A stretch of DNA of 64,000 bases, taken from positions 186,001 to 250,000 of the forward strand of contig NZ_KB899494.1 of NCBI RefSeq assembly GCF_000378245.1, read 5' to 3'. The stretch comes from Aromatoleum toluclasticum ATCC 700605 (lineage in GTDB: Bacteria; Pseudomonadota; Gammaproteobacteria; Burkholderiales; Rhodocyclaceae). Positions 36,346 through 44,807 of the stretch are shown in pieces. The position numbers and the translations under genes were made by a program. Under the pieces are notes generated by a model that saw nothing but the letters and a program-made list of their open reading frames with translations, searched no databases and was not told the DNA's origin. Every line of letters starts with the position of its first letter. Within the stretch, counting starts at the first letter, position 1.

Positions 36346-38286
36346 GTGAGCAAACTTCGCTTCGCAACACTTTCGCTGCTGGTGTCGTACGTATTGTTGG
36401 GAACCGCTGTCGCTGCCCCGGCCCCCGCGCCCATCGCGGCGGATGCCAAGCCGGCAGCCAGCGGTCGCCTGGTGCGCGACGGCGTGGCGATCGACTTCGA
36501 AGCGCGCCCGGCCGGCGGCGCAACCGAACTGGTCGAAGGCGGGCTCGCCGACATCCGCTTCCGCATCACCGACGCTAACACGGGCAAGGGCGTGCCGGGA
36601 CTCGCACCGGGCGCGTGGCTGGACCTCGCGCAGGTGATCTCGAACCCGAAGGCCAACGAGCAGAAGGAATGCAAGGACAAGATCGCGCTCTACCTGAAGG
36701 GCGTGGTCGGCGTGCGGCCGATGGTGGACCTCAACAGCTATTACCTGATGGTGCTCAACAAGGATCCGAGCATCAGCGTGATCGACCCGCTAACCTCCGT
36801 GGGCGGCGTGACCAGCACGCTGACGCGCATCATGCTCAAGAGCCAGCCGATGGACTGGGCCAAGAGCACGGACGGCAAGTACCTCTTCGTGTCGATGCCG
36901 CTCGCCGACCGGGTTTCCGTCGTCGATGCGGCCAGCTTCCGCGTCGTCAAGGATGTCGATGCCGGTGACGAACCGGTGCGCGTCGCGGTGCAGCCCGACG
37001 GACGCTACCTGTGGGTCGGCAACAATTCGCGCGACCCCGGCAAGAGCGGCGTCACGGTGATCGACGCCCACACTTTCAAACCCGTGAAGACGGTCCAGAC
37101 CGGCAAGGGTCACCACGAGATCGCCTTCAGCGACGATTCGCGCCATGCCTTCGTGAGCAACCGCGATGCGGGCACCGTGACGGTGTTCGACGTCGCCTCG
37201 ATGCAGAAGGTGAAGGATCTCCCGACCGGGCCACGGCCGATCTCGGTGGCGCAGTCCTCGCTGTCGAAGGCGCTGTACGTGGCCGACGGCCAGGCCGGAA
37301 CGATCACCGTGATCGACGCCAGGACGCTGGCGACACGCAAGCTCATCCAGGCCAAGCCGGGCCTCGGCCCGGTGCGCTTCACCGCCGACGGCCGCTACGC
37401 CTTCGCGCTCAACACGATGGAGAACGTGGCGACCGTGCTCGATGCGGGCAGCGACGAGGTCGCGCATGAAATCACGGTCGCCGCGGAACCCTACCAGGTG
37501 ACCTTCACCTCGGGTTATGCCTACGTGCGCGGACTCGCGAGCGAGCGCGTGACGATGGTGAAGCTCGACTCGCTGGGCAAGGGCCACGAGCCGGTGCTGC
37601 AGAGCTTCGCCGCGGGCGGCGAGGCGCCCAGGCTGGCGGGCGACCTGCCGCTGGCGGCGAGCCTCGCGGCGCGCAACGACGAGGGGTCGGTGTTCGTCGT
37701 GAATCCGGCGAACAACACCACCTACTTCTACATGGAAGGCATGAACGCGCCGATGACCGGCTACCTCAACCGCGGCCACACGGCGCGCGCGGTCACGGTG
37801 GTCGACCGTGCGATGAAGCAGGGCGAAGCGGGCGTGTTCTCGACCCAGGTCACGCTGCCCGCCTCGGGCAAGTTCGACGTCGCCTTCATGCTCGACCGGC
37901 CGCAGGTGCTGCACTGCTTCAGCGCCGAGGTGAAACCCGGCGCGGTGAGCGACGCGAAGCTCGCGGTGCCGCGCCTCGAGTTCCTGCCCGCGCCGGTGAC
38001 GGTGCAGGCGCCGGGCAAGGCGACGGTGCGCTTCCGCCTCGTTGCCGGCCGCAAGGACACGCCGCGCACCGGCCTCACGGACCTCATGGTGAATTACTTC
38101 GTCGCCCCGGCCGGCACGCGCCAGAGCGCAGCGGCACGCGAAGTGGGCGACGGCGTGTATGAGGCCAGCCTGCAGCTCGCCGAGACCGGCGCGTACTACG
38201 TGCATGTGGAGTCGGCGGCGCTGCAGGACGCGCAGAACAAGCCCTACCTGACGCTGCGCGCGGTGTCGGCGGTGGCGGGCAAGTGA
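36346..38286 (+). CDS. exported YVTN/cytochrome-D1-like beta-propeller protein
   Basis: A 646-residue periplasmic or extracellular protein. The signal peptide ends near VAA. An Ig-like region follows (IDFEARPAGGATELVEGGLADIRFRITDANTG, about 40-90). Then come seven or so YVTN-type blades (about 130-430: NSYYLMVLNKDPSISVIDP, KYLFVSMPLADRVSVVDA, RYLWVGNNSRDPGKSGVTVIDA, HAFVSNRDAGTVTVFDVAS, LYVADGQAGTITVIDA, YAFALNTMENVATVLDA) and two C-terminal beta-sandwich domains. I choose GTG 36346 because GGGGGA lies 8 nt upstream; ATG 36340 would be only 2-3 nt from it. No heme motif is present. It is probably a scaffold or electron-transfer docking protein for the oxidase. Confidence 0.82.
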   Translation: MSKLRFATLSLLVSYVLLGTAVAAPAPAPIAADAKPAASGRLVRDGVAIDFEARPAGGATELVEGGLADIRFRITDANTGKGVPGLAPGAWLDLAQVISNPKANEQKECKDKIALYLKGVVGVRPMVDLNSYYLMVLNKDPSISVIDPLTSVGGVTSTLTRIMLKSQPMDWAKSTDGKYLFVSMPLADRVSVVDAASFRVVKDVDAGDEPVRVAVQPDGRYLWVGNNSRDPGKSGVTVIDAHTFKPVKTVQTGKGHHEIAFSDDSRHAFVSNRDAGTVTVFDVASMQKVKDLPTGPRPISVAQSSLSKALYVADGQAGTITVIDARTLATRKLIQAKPGLGPVRFTADGRYAFALNTMENVATVLDAGSDEVAHEITVAAEPYQVTFTSGYAYVRGLASERVTMVKLDSLGKGHEPVLQSFAAGGEAPRLAGDLPLAASLAARNDEGSVFVVNPANNTTYFYMEGMNAPMTGYLNRGHTARAVTVVDRAMKQGEAGVFSTQVTLPASGKFDVAFMLDRPQVLHCFSAEVKPGAVSDAKLAVPRLEFLPAPVTVQAPGKATVRFRLVAGRKDTPRTGLTDLMVNYFVAPAGTRQSAAAREVGDGVYEASLQLAETGAYYVHVESAALQDAQNKPYLTLRAVSAVAGK

Positions 38287-38303
38287 GGCGGGCATTCCTT
38301 CTC

Positions 38304-38324
38304 CCTCCCCCTTGAAGGGGGAGG
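38304..38324. repeat. C/G palindrome CCTCCCCCTT-G-AAGGGGGAGG
   Basis: A perfect 10-bp-arm palindrome between the propeller and SCO genes. A shorter relative (CCCCCTTGAAGGG) occurs near 29787-29799, so this may be a dispersed intergenic element of the genome. Confidence 0.6.
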
Positions 38325-38387
38325 AACCCGGTCTCGAGCGATATTTGGGTGTCAGAGCATTCAGGAACAAGTGAGCAGGAGGGGGCA

Positions 38388-39143
38388 ATGAAAAAGGGAG
38401 CAAAACGCATGAAGCACGATCGCACGACCAGGATCATGCGCGCGAGCCTGCTCGCGCTGGCCGTGACGGTGGCCGCGAGCTTCATCCTGCCAGGCCTGGC
38501 GCGGGCGCAATCCGGACCCGCGATGAAGCCGCAGCCCGCGCAGGTCGCCGCGGCCGATGCCCACGCGGGCCACGCCAATCACGCCGACCACTCGCAGCAC
38601 GCCAATCACGCCAATCACGCCGACTCCGACCTGAAGCTGCCCGAGGATGTCGTCGTGCGCTTCCCCGACGTGACGCTGCTCGACCAGAACAGCCGCGCGC
38701 GCAGTCTCAAGTCCGACGTGATCGGCGACCGCATCGTCGTGATGGATTTCGTCTATACGAGCTGCACGACGGTATGCCCGGTGGTCTCCGCGATCATGGG
38801 CGAAGTGCAGCAGAAACTCGGCGGGCGGGTGGGGCGCGACGTCTCGCTCGTCTCGCTCACCGTCGACCCGGTCCGCGACACCCCCGCCCGCCTGCGCGAC
38901 TACGCACGCTCCCGCGGCGCGGGCGCGGGGTGGTCGTGGCTCACCGGCAGCACGACGGCAGTCAACGACACGCTCAAGGGCCTGGGCACATGGACGCCGA
39001 ACTTCGAGGATCACCCCGTCGTGATGATGGTTGGCGACGGCCGCAGCGGCAAATGGACGCGCTTCTACGGCTTCGCGGACCCCGCGATGCTGGTCGCGCA
39101 GGTCGAATCGCTCATCGCGGCGCGGGCCGCAACCCGGGAGTAA
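38388..39143 (+). CDS. SCO1/SenC-family copper chaperone with His-rich linker
   Basis: A 251-residue thioredoxin-fold copper protein anchored or secreted through an N-terminal hydrophobic segment (about 17-35, ending ARA). Before the fold lies a His/Asn/Ala cluster (HAGHANHADHSQHANHANHAD, about 56-77) with eight His, probably a metal-storing arm. The fold has the copper ligands Cys-x3-Cys in YTSCTTVCPV and the distal His in FEDHPVVMMVGD. SCO proteins load CuA or multicopper sites. ATG 38388 follows AGGAGGGGG; ATG 38409 is also possible. It sits 11 nt before the second SCO gene. Confidence 0.9.
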   Translation: MKKGAKRMKHDRTTRIMRASLLALAVTVAASFILPGLARAQSGPAMKPQPAQVAAADAHAGHANHADHSQHANHANHADSDLKLPEDVVVRFPDVTLLDQNSRARSLKSDVIGDRIVVMDFVYTSCTTVCPVVSAIMGEVQQKLGGRVGRDVSLVSLTVDPVRDTPARLRDYARSRGAGAGWSWLTGSTTAVNDTLKGLGTWTPNFEDHPVVMMVGDGRSGKWTRFYGFADPAMLVAQVESLIAARAATRE

Positions 39144-39147
39144 TCTC

Positions 39148-39846
39148 ATGATCGCAGCACGCTGCACCGTCCCACGCCGCACCCTTCTCCTCGCCTCCGT
39201 GGCGGCCCTCGCGCAGGCCCTCACCCTCGCCGTCGCTCCCGGTGCCTTCGCGCATGACAAGCAACACGACGACCACGCCGCCCCGGCTGCAGCCACCGCG
39301 CAGGCGGTGACGCCCCCGGCCACCGGCGGCGGCACGCACGATGCACGCGCCTACTTTACCGACACCGAGCTCGTCGACCAGAACGGGCGCAAGCTGCAGT
39401 TCTACAGCGACGTGCTGAAGGACCGTGTCGTGATGCTCAACGTGGTCTACACGAACTGCAAGGACGCCTGCCCGCTCATCACGCGCAAGCTCAAGGAGGT
39501 GCGCGACGCGCTGGGCGAGGAGGCGGCGCGCAAGGTGCATTTCATCTCGATCAGCAGCGACCCGCTGAACGACACGCCGCAGTCCTTGAAGGCCTTCGCG
39601 GCGAAGAACGAGGCCGACAGCCCGAACTGGACCTTCCTCACCGGCGACAAGGCCAGCGTGGACTTCGTGCTGAGCCGCCTCGGCCAGCTCGGTCAGAGCG
39701 CCGAGGAGCATTCCACTCTGCTGATCGCCGGCGACGTGGCCACCAAGCGCTGGAACAAGATCCGTCCCGATGCGCCGCCTCCGGCGATCGCTGAGCGGCT
39801 GAGGATGCTCACCGAGCCCGTGGCCAAGGTGAGCATGGGAAAGTGA
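39148..39846 (+). CDS. second SCO1/SenC-family copper chaperone
   Basis: A 232-residue paralogue of the preceding gene. The signal peptide is RRTLLLASVAALAQALTLAVAPGAFA, followed by a shorter His cluster (HDKQHDDH). The thioredoxin fold has Cys-x3-Cys in YTNCKDACPL, then SISSDPLNDTPQSLKAFA and a conserved His in EEHSTLLIAGD. GGGAG precedes ATG 39148 by 8 nt; the in-frame upstream extension overlaps the previous gene and is not used. Two tandem SCO genes next to a copper oxidase suggest a two-step relay: one carrier delivers copper, the other reduces cysteines or serves another site. Confidence 0.9.
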   Translation: MIAARCTVPRRTLLLASVAALAQALTLAVAPGAFAHDKQHDDHAAPAAATAQAVTPPATGGGTHDARAYFTDTELVDQNGRKLQFYSDVLKDRVVMLNVVYTNCKDACPLITRKLKEVRDALGEEAARKVHFISISSDPLNDTPQSLKAFAAKNEADSPNWTFLTGDKASVDFVLSRLGQLGQSAEEHSTLLIAGDVATKRWNKIRPDAPPPAIAERLRMLTEPVAKVSMGK

Positions 39847-39865
39847 GGTCGGGAAGGTGACGATC

Positions 39866-41452
39866 ATGGCAAGCCGCCGCCTGTTACGGTGGTCGGGTGT
39901 GATAGCCGCGCTGGCATGCGTCGCGGGGCCTGTGGCCGCAATCGAGCTGACTGCTTCCGAAACGGCCGGAAAGCAGATCTTCCTCGAAGGCCGCAGCGCC
40001 TCCGGTAGCAGCATCGCGGCCCGCGTCGGTGGCGCGGACACGGCAATACCGGGAACGGTGGTGCCGTGTGCCAACTGCCACGGCGCTGATGGCCGCGGGC
40101 GGCGCGAGGGGGGCGTGCGCCCGCCCGACATCACCTGGCGGCGGCTTGCCCTCCCTTACAACCAGCGGCTCGAAAACGGGCGCGAACGGCCGCCCTACGA
40201 TGCGGCGAGCTTCGCGCGCGCCATCACCAGCGGGGTCGATTCGGGCGGCAACCGGCTCGACCCCGCGATGCCGCGCTTCGTGATGGCGGCGCGCGACGTG
40301 GAGAACCTGACGGCCTACCTGAAGCGCCTGGAGGACGACGGCGACCCCGGCCTGCTGCCGGATACCGTGCGCGTCGGCACGCTGCAGCCGGCCACCGGGC
40401 CGCTGGCGGAGCTGGGAAAGACCGTCACGGCCATCCTGCGCGGCACCTTCGATGCCGTGAACGCCGGCGGCGGCGTGCATGGCCGGCGCGTCGAGCTGGT
40501 CGTCGCCGATCCCGGCGCCGACGCAGCCGCCGCCGAGGCCGCGCTGCGCCGTTTGATGGACGAGGACAAGGTGTTTGCCGTCATCGCGCCGCTGGTGCCG
40601 GCGCTCGACGGGCGACTCGGCGAGCTCGCCGACGCCGCGCGCATTCCCGTGGTCGGTCCGCTCGCGCAGGTGTCGGGCAGCGCCGGCCGTTTCGTGTTCG
40701 ACCCCCTGCCCGGTCTTGGCGAGCAGCTCGGCGCGCTCGGCGAATACGCCGCCACCGCCCTGAAGCTGACGAATCCGCCCGCCGCGATCGTGCACCCGGA
40801 CGAAGCCCGCAGTGGCGCCATCGCCGGCGCACTGGCCGAGCGCCTCGCGCGCCGCGGCTGGTCGCAGGTGCGCGCCTATGCCTACGTGCCGGGGGCGTTC
40901 AACGCCCCATGGGTGGGCGCGGCAGTGGCCGGGCAGGGGGCGAAGGCCGTGTTCTTCATCGGCCGCGACGCCGACTTCGGCGCGCTCGCCGCGCAACCCG
41001 AGCTGCAGAAGGACCCGCCATGGATGTTCGCGGCCGCAAACCAGGTCGGCCCGTCCGCGCTGCAGCTGCCCGCGGCGCAGGCCGAGCGCGTGTTCATCGC
41101 CTACCCGACGCTGCCGCAGGACTGGAGCCCGCAGGGCGCGGGCGCGCTGCGGGCGGTGCGCGAACGCAGCGGCGCAGGCGATCGCCACCCCGCCTTCCAG
41201 GTCGGCGCCTATGCCGCCGCGATGGTGATGGTGGAAGGCTTCAAGCGCGCCGGGCGCGACGCCAGCCGCGACAAGCTGGTCGCCGCGCTGGAGAACATGC
41301 ACGGCTTCCAGACCGGCGTGACGCCCGCCATCGGCTTCGGACCTGGGCAGCGCATCGGCGCGCCCGGGGCCCACATTGTCGGTGTGGATGCGCAGAAGCG
41401 CGTCTTCCGCCCCACCGGCCGCTACGTGCGCCTCGACACCGTGCAGGAGTGA
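39866..41452 (+). CDS. cytochrome c fused to a periplasmic-binding-protein domain
   Basis: A 528-residue exported fusion. The signal peptide ends about VAA (residue 22). A class I cytochrome c domain has the heme motif CANCH (68-72) and distal Met candidates around PAMPRFVMAARDVENLTAYLKRL (about 130-150). It is followed, from about 160, by a type I periplasmic-binding domain of the branched-amino-acid receptor family (DTVRVGTLQPATGPLAELGKTV, FAVIAPLVPALDGRLGELADAARIPVVGPLAQ, FQVGAYAAAMVMVEGFKRAGRDASRDKLVAALENM). No ABC permease accompanies it. The heme could accept electrons from the oxidase reaction while the second domain senses or presents a ligand. ATG 39866 follows GGGAAGG; GTG 39857 is in frame. 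Confidence 0.85.
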   Translation: MASRRLLRWSGVIAALACVAGPVAAIELTASETAGKQIFLEGRSASGSSIAARVGGADTAIPGTVVPCANCHGADGRGRREGGVRPPDITWRRLALPYNQRLENGRERPPYDAASFARAITSGVDSGGNRLDPAMPRFVMAARDVENLTAYLKRLEDDGDPGLLPDTVRVGTLQPATGPLAELGKTVTAILRGTFDAVNAGGGVHGRRVELVVADPGADAAAAEAALRRLMDEDKVFAVIAPLVPALDGRLGELADAARIPVVGPLAQVSGSAGRFVFDPLPGLGEQLGALGEYAATALKLTNPPAAIVHPDEARSGAIAGALAERLARRGWSQVRAYAYVPGAFNAPWVGAAVAGQGAKAVFFIGRDADFGALAAQPELQKDPPWMFAAANQVGPSALQLPAAQAERVFIAYPTLPQDWSPQGAGALRAVRERSGAGDRHPAFQVGAYAAAMVMVEGFKRAGRDASRDKLVAALENMHGFQTGVTPAIGFGPGQRIGAPGAHIVGVDAQKRVFRPTGRYVRLDTVQE

Positions 41453-41483
41453 GGCGATGGGCTATTCTTAGGAGGAAAGAGTT

Positions 41484-42203
41484 GTGAGGACAGACCAGAC
41501 ACAGGGCAGGTGCGCCGCCACGGCGCAGGAGAGGAGAGGAGGGACCGTGCGCCACGTGCTGCGCGGTCTGCGGCTCGGGACGGCAGCCCTGTGCCTGGTC
41601 TGCACCCTCACGCTGCCGACACCGGCCACCGCGCAGGAGGTCGGCGTCGCCGCGCGGGTAAACGGCGCGGACATCTCCGTATTCCGCCTCGAACGCCATT
41701 TCGAGGACTACCTCAAGTTGCAGGCGCGTAACGTCGCCGCCATCCGCAATCCCGAAGTGTTCAAGCGCCTCAAGCGCGAAGCGCTCGATCAGCTGATCGA
41801 CAAGGAACTGCTGTGGCAGGAGTCGCAGCGGCGCGGCGTGAAGATCGACGACGCCGCCGTCGAGCAGGCGCGCAAGGGAATCGAGGCGGGTTTCGCCACC
41901 CGCGATGCCTACGAGCGGCGCGTGCGCGACGCCGGCTTCAACGAGGCCACCTACGCCGAATACCTGCGTCACGAGCTGGCGGCGAGCCGCACGCTGCAGG
42001 ATCTCGCGGGCATGCCCGAGGTCAGCGACGACGAGGTCAGGCGCACGCTGGAAAGGGAACCGGCGCCCGAGGGTATGCCCGAGGCCGAGGCGAAGCGGCA
42101 GGTGCGCGAGTACCTCGTCGTGAGCCAGCGCGCCGAGGCCGGACACAGCGCGCTGCAGAAGTTGCGCAGCGGCGCGAAGGTGGATGTGATGCAGAAGTTC
42201 TGA
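41484..42203 (+). CDS. SurA-N-like periplasmic chaperone
   Basis: A 239-residue exported protein related to the N-terminal chaperone domain of SurA/PpiD. The signal segment RLGTAALCLVCTLTLPTPATA is followed by VAARVNGADISVFRLERHFEDYL, REALDQLIDKELLWQESQRRGVKIDD and a helical C-terminus. I see no parvulin PPIase domain, so it acts as a holdase rather than an isomerase. Two good starts exist: GTG 41484 with TAGGAGGA 8 nt upstream, and GTG 41547 with AGGAGGG 5 nt upstream; the second gives a more normal signal peptide. It ends the propeller-SCO-cytochrome operon and could escort the large oxidase through the periplasm. Leptothrix mof operons also pair an MCO with a folding helper. Confidence 0.8.
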   Translation: MRTDQTQGRCAATAQERRGGTVRHVLRGLRLGTAALCLVCTLTLPTPATAQEVGVAARVNGADISVFRLERHFEDYLKLQARNVAAIRNPEVFKRLKREALDQLIDKELLWQESQRRGVKIDDAAVEQARKGIEAGFATRDAYERRVRDAGFNEATYAEYLRHELAASRTLQDLAGMPEVSDDEVRRTLEREPAPEGMPEAEAKRQVREYLVVSQRAEAGHSALQKLRSGAKVDVMQKF

Positions 42204-42420
42204 ACGAGGCAGGGCCGCTTGCCCCACGCTGGGGGGAGTGGCCCATGAGGCGGGCTGCATTTCCCCACTTCCGGGGGCGAAACAGGTTAGCCCGGCCCTC
42301 GGGATTCATGCAAACCCCAACAGTTCCGCGAGATCCAAATGTTGGCACGAAGCATGCTGAAGTACCGTCAACGACGCATCCGGCATTGTGGACCGGGGCG
42401 GCGCGGAAGCGGAGAAGGTC
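42204..42420 (+). promoter_or_regulatory. regulatory gap before the receiver/secretion operon
   Basis: 217 bp. CCCCACGCTGGGG (42222-42234) could form a terminator-like hairpin for the upstream operon. TTTCCCCA (42260-42267) is a half copy of the TGGGGAAA motif on the minus strand, and its flank CGCCCCCGGAAGTGGGG (minus strand) recurs near 27490. The sigma-54-type element follows at 42343. Confidence 0.5.
42343..42358 (+). promoter_or_regulatory. sigma-54-type promoter before the receiver protein
   Basis: TGGCACGAAGCATGCT: perfect -24 half, ATGC instead of TTGC at -12, correct GG-N10-GC spacing, 78 bp before ATG 42421. It probably drives the receiver gene and the secretion operon behind it. 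Confidence 0.65.
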
Positions 42421-42978
42421 ATGTCAGCCAGCCGAAGGGTGTTGATAGTCGAAGACGAGGACATCCTCGCGGAGAACCTGCAGGCCTACCTCCAGCGGGC
42501 AAGCTGCGACGCCCGCGTGGCGCCCGACGGCGCGAGCGCGATCAGGGCGCTGGACGGTTTTGTGCCCGACGTGCTGGTCCTCGACTACCGCCTCCCCGAC
42601 ATGTCCGGTTTCCAGGTGCTGGATGCGATCCGCATGCGCGGCGCGACCGCCAACGCCATCCTGATGACGGGGCAGCCGCGCAACGAGGTGTACGACGAGG
42701 CCGTGCGGCGGGGCATCGAGCACATCCTGTTCAAGCCCTTTCCCCTCGCGGAGCTGTCGAAGGTCGTGCGCTGCATCGGCCCTTATGTGGCGACCCCTGT
42801 CGGAGGCGGGGCCGAGCCGTACGGCGACGGGCAGGGGCTGACGCATCCGGACCGGCGCCTGCATGCGAGCAACCGCTTCCCGATGCGGCTGTACGACGGG
42901 ACGTGGCTGTTTGCCGATCGGCGCCATGCCGGCAGGTTCCGGCCGTTGCGCGAAGGTGAAGGCGAAGGCGAAGAATGA
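42421..42978 (+). CDS. single-domain response regulator with unusual tail
   Basis: A 185-residue protein. A receiver domain (1-120) has the acidic pocket VEDEDIL, phospho-acceptor Asp58 (VLVLDYRLPDMSG), Thr in LMTGQP and Lys in LFKPFP. A 60-residue C-terminal tail without DNA-binding or enzymatic motif ends in a Glu/Gly-rich string. GGAGAAGG places the start at ATG 42421. It is similar in style to the receiver of the NtrC-type regulator upstream, so it could be a phosphate sink for the same kinase or a regulator of the secretion ATPase that follows 104 nt later. Confidence 0.85.
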   Translation: MSASRRVLIVEDEDILAENLQAYLQRASCDARVAPDGASAIRALDGFVPDVLVLDYRLPDMSGFQVLDAIRMRGATANAILMTGQPRNEVYDEAVRRGIEHILFKPFPLAELSKVVRCIGPYVATPVGGGAEPYGDGQGLTHPDRRLHASNRFPMRLYDGTWLFADRRHAGRFRPLREGEGEGEE

Positions 42979-43082
42979 CAACAGAGAGACGCGACAGGGC
43001 GCGGCAGGGACGGGAAGGACGCGCCGTGCAGCAATAACAAGCAGCGGGCCAGGTCGGACGCAACCCGCAGGAGATCGATGCG

Positions 43083-44807
43083 ATGGACATGCATGTCACG
43101 CCAGAGATGGTCGTGCCGGACGACGGCAACGGTGTGGCGCCGCGGCTCGATGCCGCACTGCTGCGAACGGCGCGCGAGCGCGCCACGACGCACGGCCGCC
43201 GCGTCATTGATGAACTGGAGGAACTGGCCGGACTCGAGCCGCGCGAATTCGTGCGCAGCCTGGCGGTCACGCTGCATTTCCCGGTGCTGGGCAGCGAGCA
43301 GCTGTTCGCCAGCGCGCCGGATTTCTCGAAAGTGCCGCTCGCGGAGGCGATCAAGCACGAGTTCGTGCTGGTGAGGCGTCCGCCCGAAACCGGCGGCGCC
43401 CTGGTCGGCGTATGCTCCGACCCCTTCGACGGCGCGCGCCTTGCGTGGATCGACGAGCGCATGGCCGGCGCCGAGCTGTATCTCGCGCACCCGGCGGACC
43501 TTTCGGCCTATCTCGCGCGCCACGAAGAGGACTTTCACGCGGTGGACTCGCTCGCCGGTGCGCACGAGGAGACCGAGATCGTCGAGGACGTCGAGACGCT
43601 CTCGCTCACGCGCATCAGCGAGGATTCCAGCGTCGTCGTGAAGCTGGTCAATTCGACGCTCTACGACGCGCTCAAGGCCAAGGCCAGCGACATCCACCTC
43701 AGCGTCACCGGCAGCGGCATGGTCATCAAGTACCGCGTCGACGGCGTGCTCAACACCGCAAGCCGCGTGCAGGGCGCCGAAGTCGCCGAGCAGATGATCT
43801 CGCGCGTGAAGGTGATGGCCGAGCTCGACATCGCCGAGAAGCGCGTGCCGCAGGACGGCCGCTTCAAGGTGTCGATCAAGGGCCGCCAGATCGACTTCCG
43901 CGTCTCCATCATCCCCAGCATCTTCGGCGAGGACGCCGTGCTGCGCGTGCTCGACAAGCAGGATCTGGCTGATCAGACGCACGGCGTGCGCCTCGACTCG
44001 CTCGGTTTCGAGGCGGACGTCATGAAGACGCTGCGCCGCCTCGCCGGCGAGCCCTACGGCATGGTGCTGGTGACCGGCCCGACCGGCAGCGGCAAGACCA
44101 CCACGCTGTACGCGATGCTCACCGAGATCAACCGCGGCGTGGACAAGATCATCACCATCGAGGACCCGGTCGAATACCAGCTCCCCGGCGTGCTGCAGAT
44201 CCCGGTCAACGAGAAGAAGGGGCTCACCTTCTCGCGCGGCCTGCGTTCCATCCTGCGCCACGACCCGGACAAGATCATGGTCGGCGAGATCCGCGACCCC
44301 GACACGGCGCAGATCGCCGTGCAGTCCGCGCTCACCGGCCACCTCGTGTTCACCACCATCCACGCCAACAACGTGTTCGACGTGATCGGCCGCTTCACGC
44401 AGATGGAGGTCGATCCCTACAGCTTCGTGTCGGCGCTCAACGGCGTGCTCGCGCAGCGCCTGATCCGGCTGGCCTGTCCGCATTGTGCCGTCGAGCTGCG
44501 CCCGCGCGACGAGGAGCTCATCGCCTCGGGCATCGATCCGGCGCAGACGCACGGCTGGCGCTTCGTGCACAGCCCCGGCTGCGGCCGCTGCCGTGGCAGC
44601 GGCTACCGCGGCCGCACCGCGATCGCCGAAGTGCTGCTGCTCGACGACGAGCTGCGCCAGACCATCATCGACCGCAAGCCCATCGCCGAGCTCAAGGAGC
44701 TGGCGAAGAAGCGCGGCCTGCGCCTGCTGCGCGAATCCGCACTCGATCTCGTGCGCACCGGCCAGACCACGCTCGAGGAGATCAACCGTGTCACTTTTGT
44801 CGCGTGA
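43083..44807 (+). CDS. gspE: secretion ATPase GspE (T2SS/T4P-like)
   Basis: A 574-residue cytoplasmic hexameric ATPase of the GspE/PilB family that powers pseudopilus assembly. The N-terminal N1E-like domain spans about 10-150. The core has Walker A GPTGSGKTTTLYAML (near 331), the Asp box, Walker B DPDKIMVGEIRDPDTAQIAVQSALTGHLVFTTIHANN with the His box, and a zinc site with CPHC (near 464) and CGRC. It leads an eight-gene chain in which stops and starts overlap or nearly touch. GspF is not here but at 24.8 kb. GGAGATCG precedes the start region. Confidence 0.92.
   Translation: MDMHVTPEMVVPDDGNGVAPRLDAALLRTARERATTHGRRVIDELEELAGLEPREFVRSLAVTLHFPVLGSEQLFASAPDFSKVPLAEAIKHEFVLVRRPPETGGALVGVCSDPFDGARLAWIDERMAGAELYLAHPADLSAYLARHEEDFHAVDSLAGAHEETEIVEDVETLSLTRISEDSSVVVKLVNSTLYDALKAKASDIHLSVTGSGMVIKYRVDGVLNTASRVQGAEVAEQMISRVKVMAELDIAEKRVPQDGRFKVSIKGRQIDFRVSIIPSIFGEDAVLRVLDKQDLADQTHGVRLDSLGFEADVMKTLRRLAGEPYGMVLVTGPTGSGKTTTLYAMLTEINRGVDKIITIEDPVEYQLPGVLQIPVNEKKGLTFSRGLRSILRHDPDKIMVGEIRDPDTAQIAVQSALTGHLVFTTIHANNVFDVIGRFTQMEVDPYSFVSALNGVLAQRLIRLACPHCAVELRPRDEELIASGIDPAQTHGWRFVHSPGCGRCRGSGYRGRTAIAEVLLLDDELRQTIIDRKPIAELKELAKKRGLRLLRESALDLVRTGQTTLEEINRVTFVA

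Noticed and set aside
38304-38324. Palindrome as a terminator of the propeller gene
   Set aside because: The stem is perfect but the loop is a single base and no T-run follows; the next genes appear to belong to the same operon.
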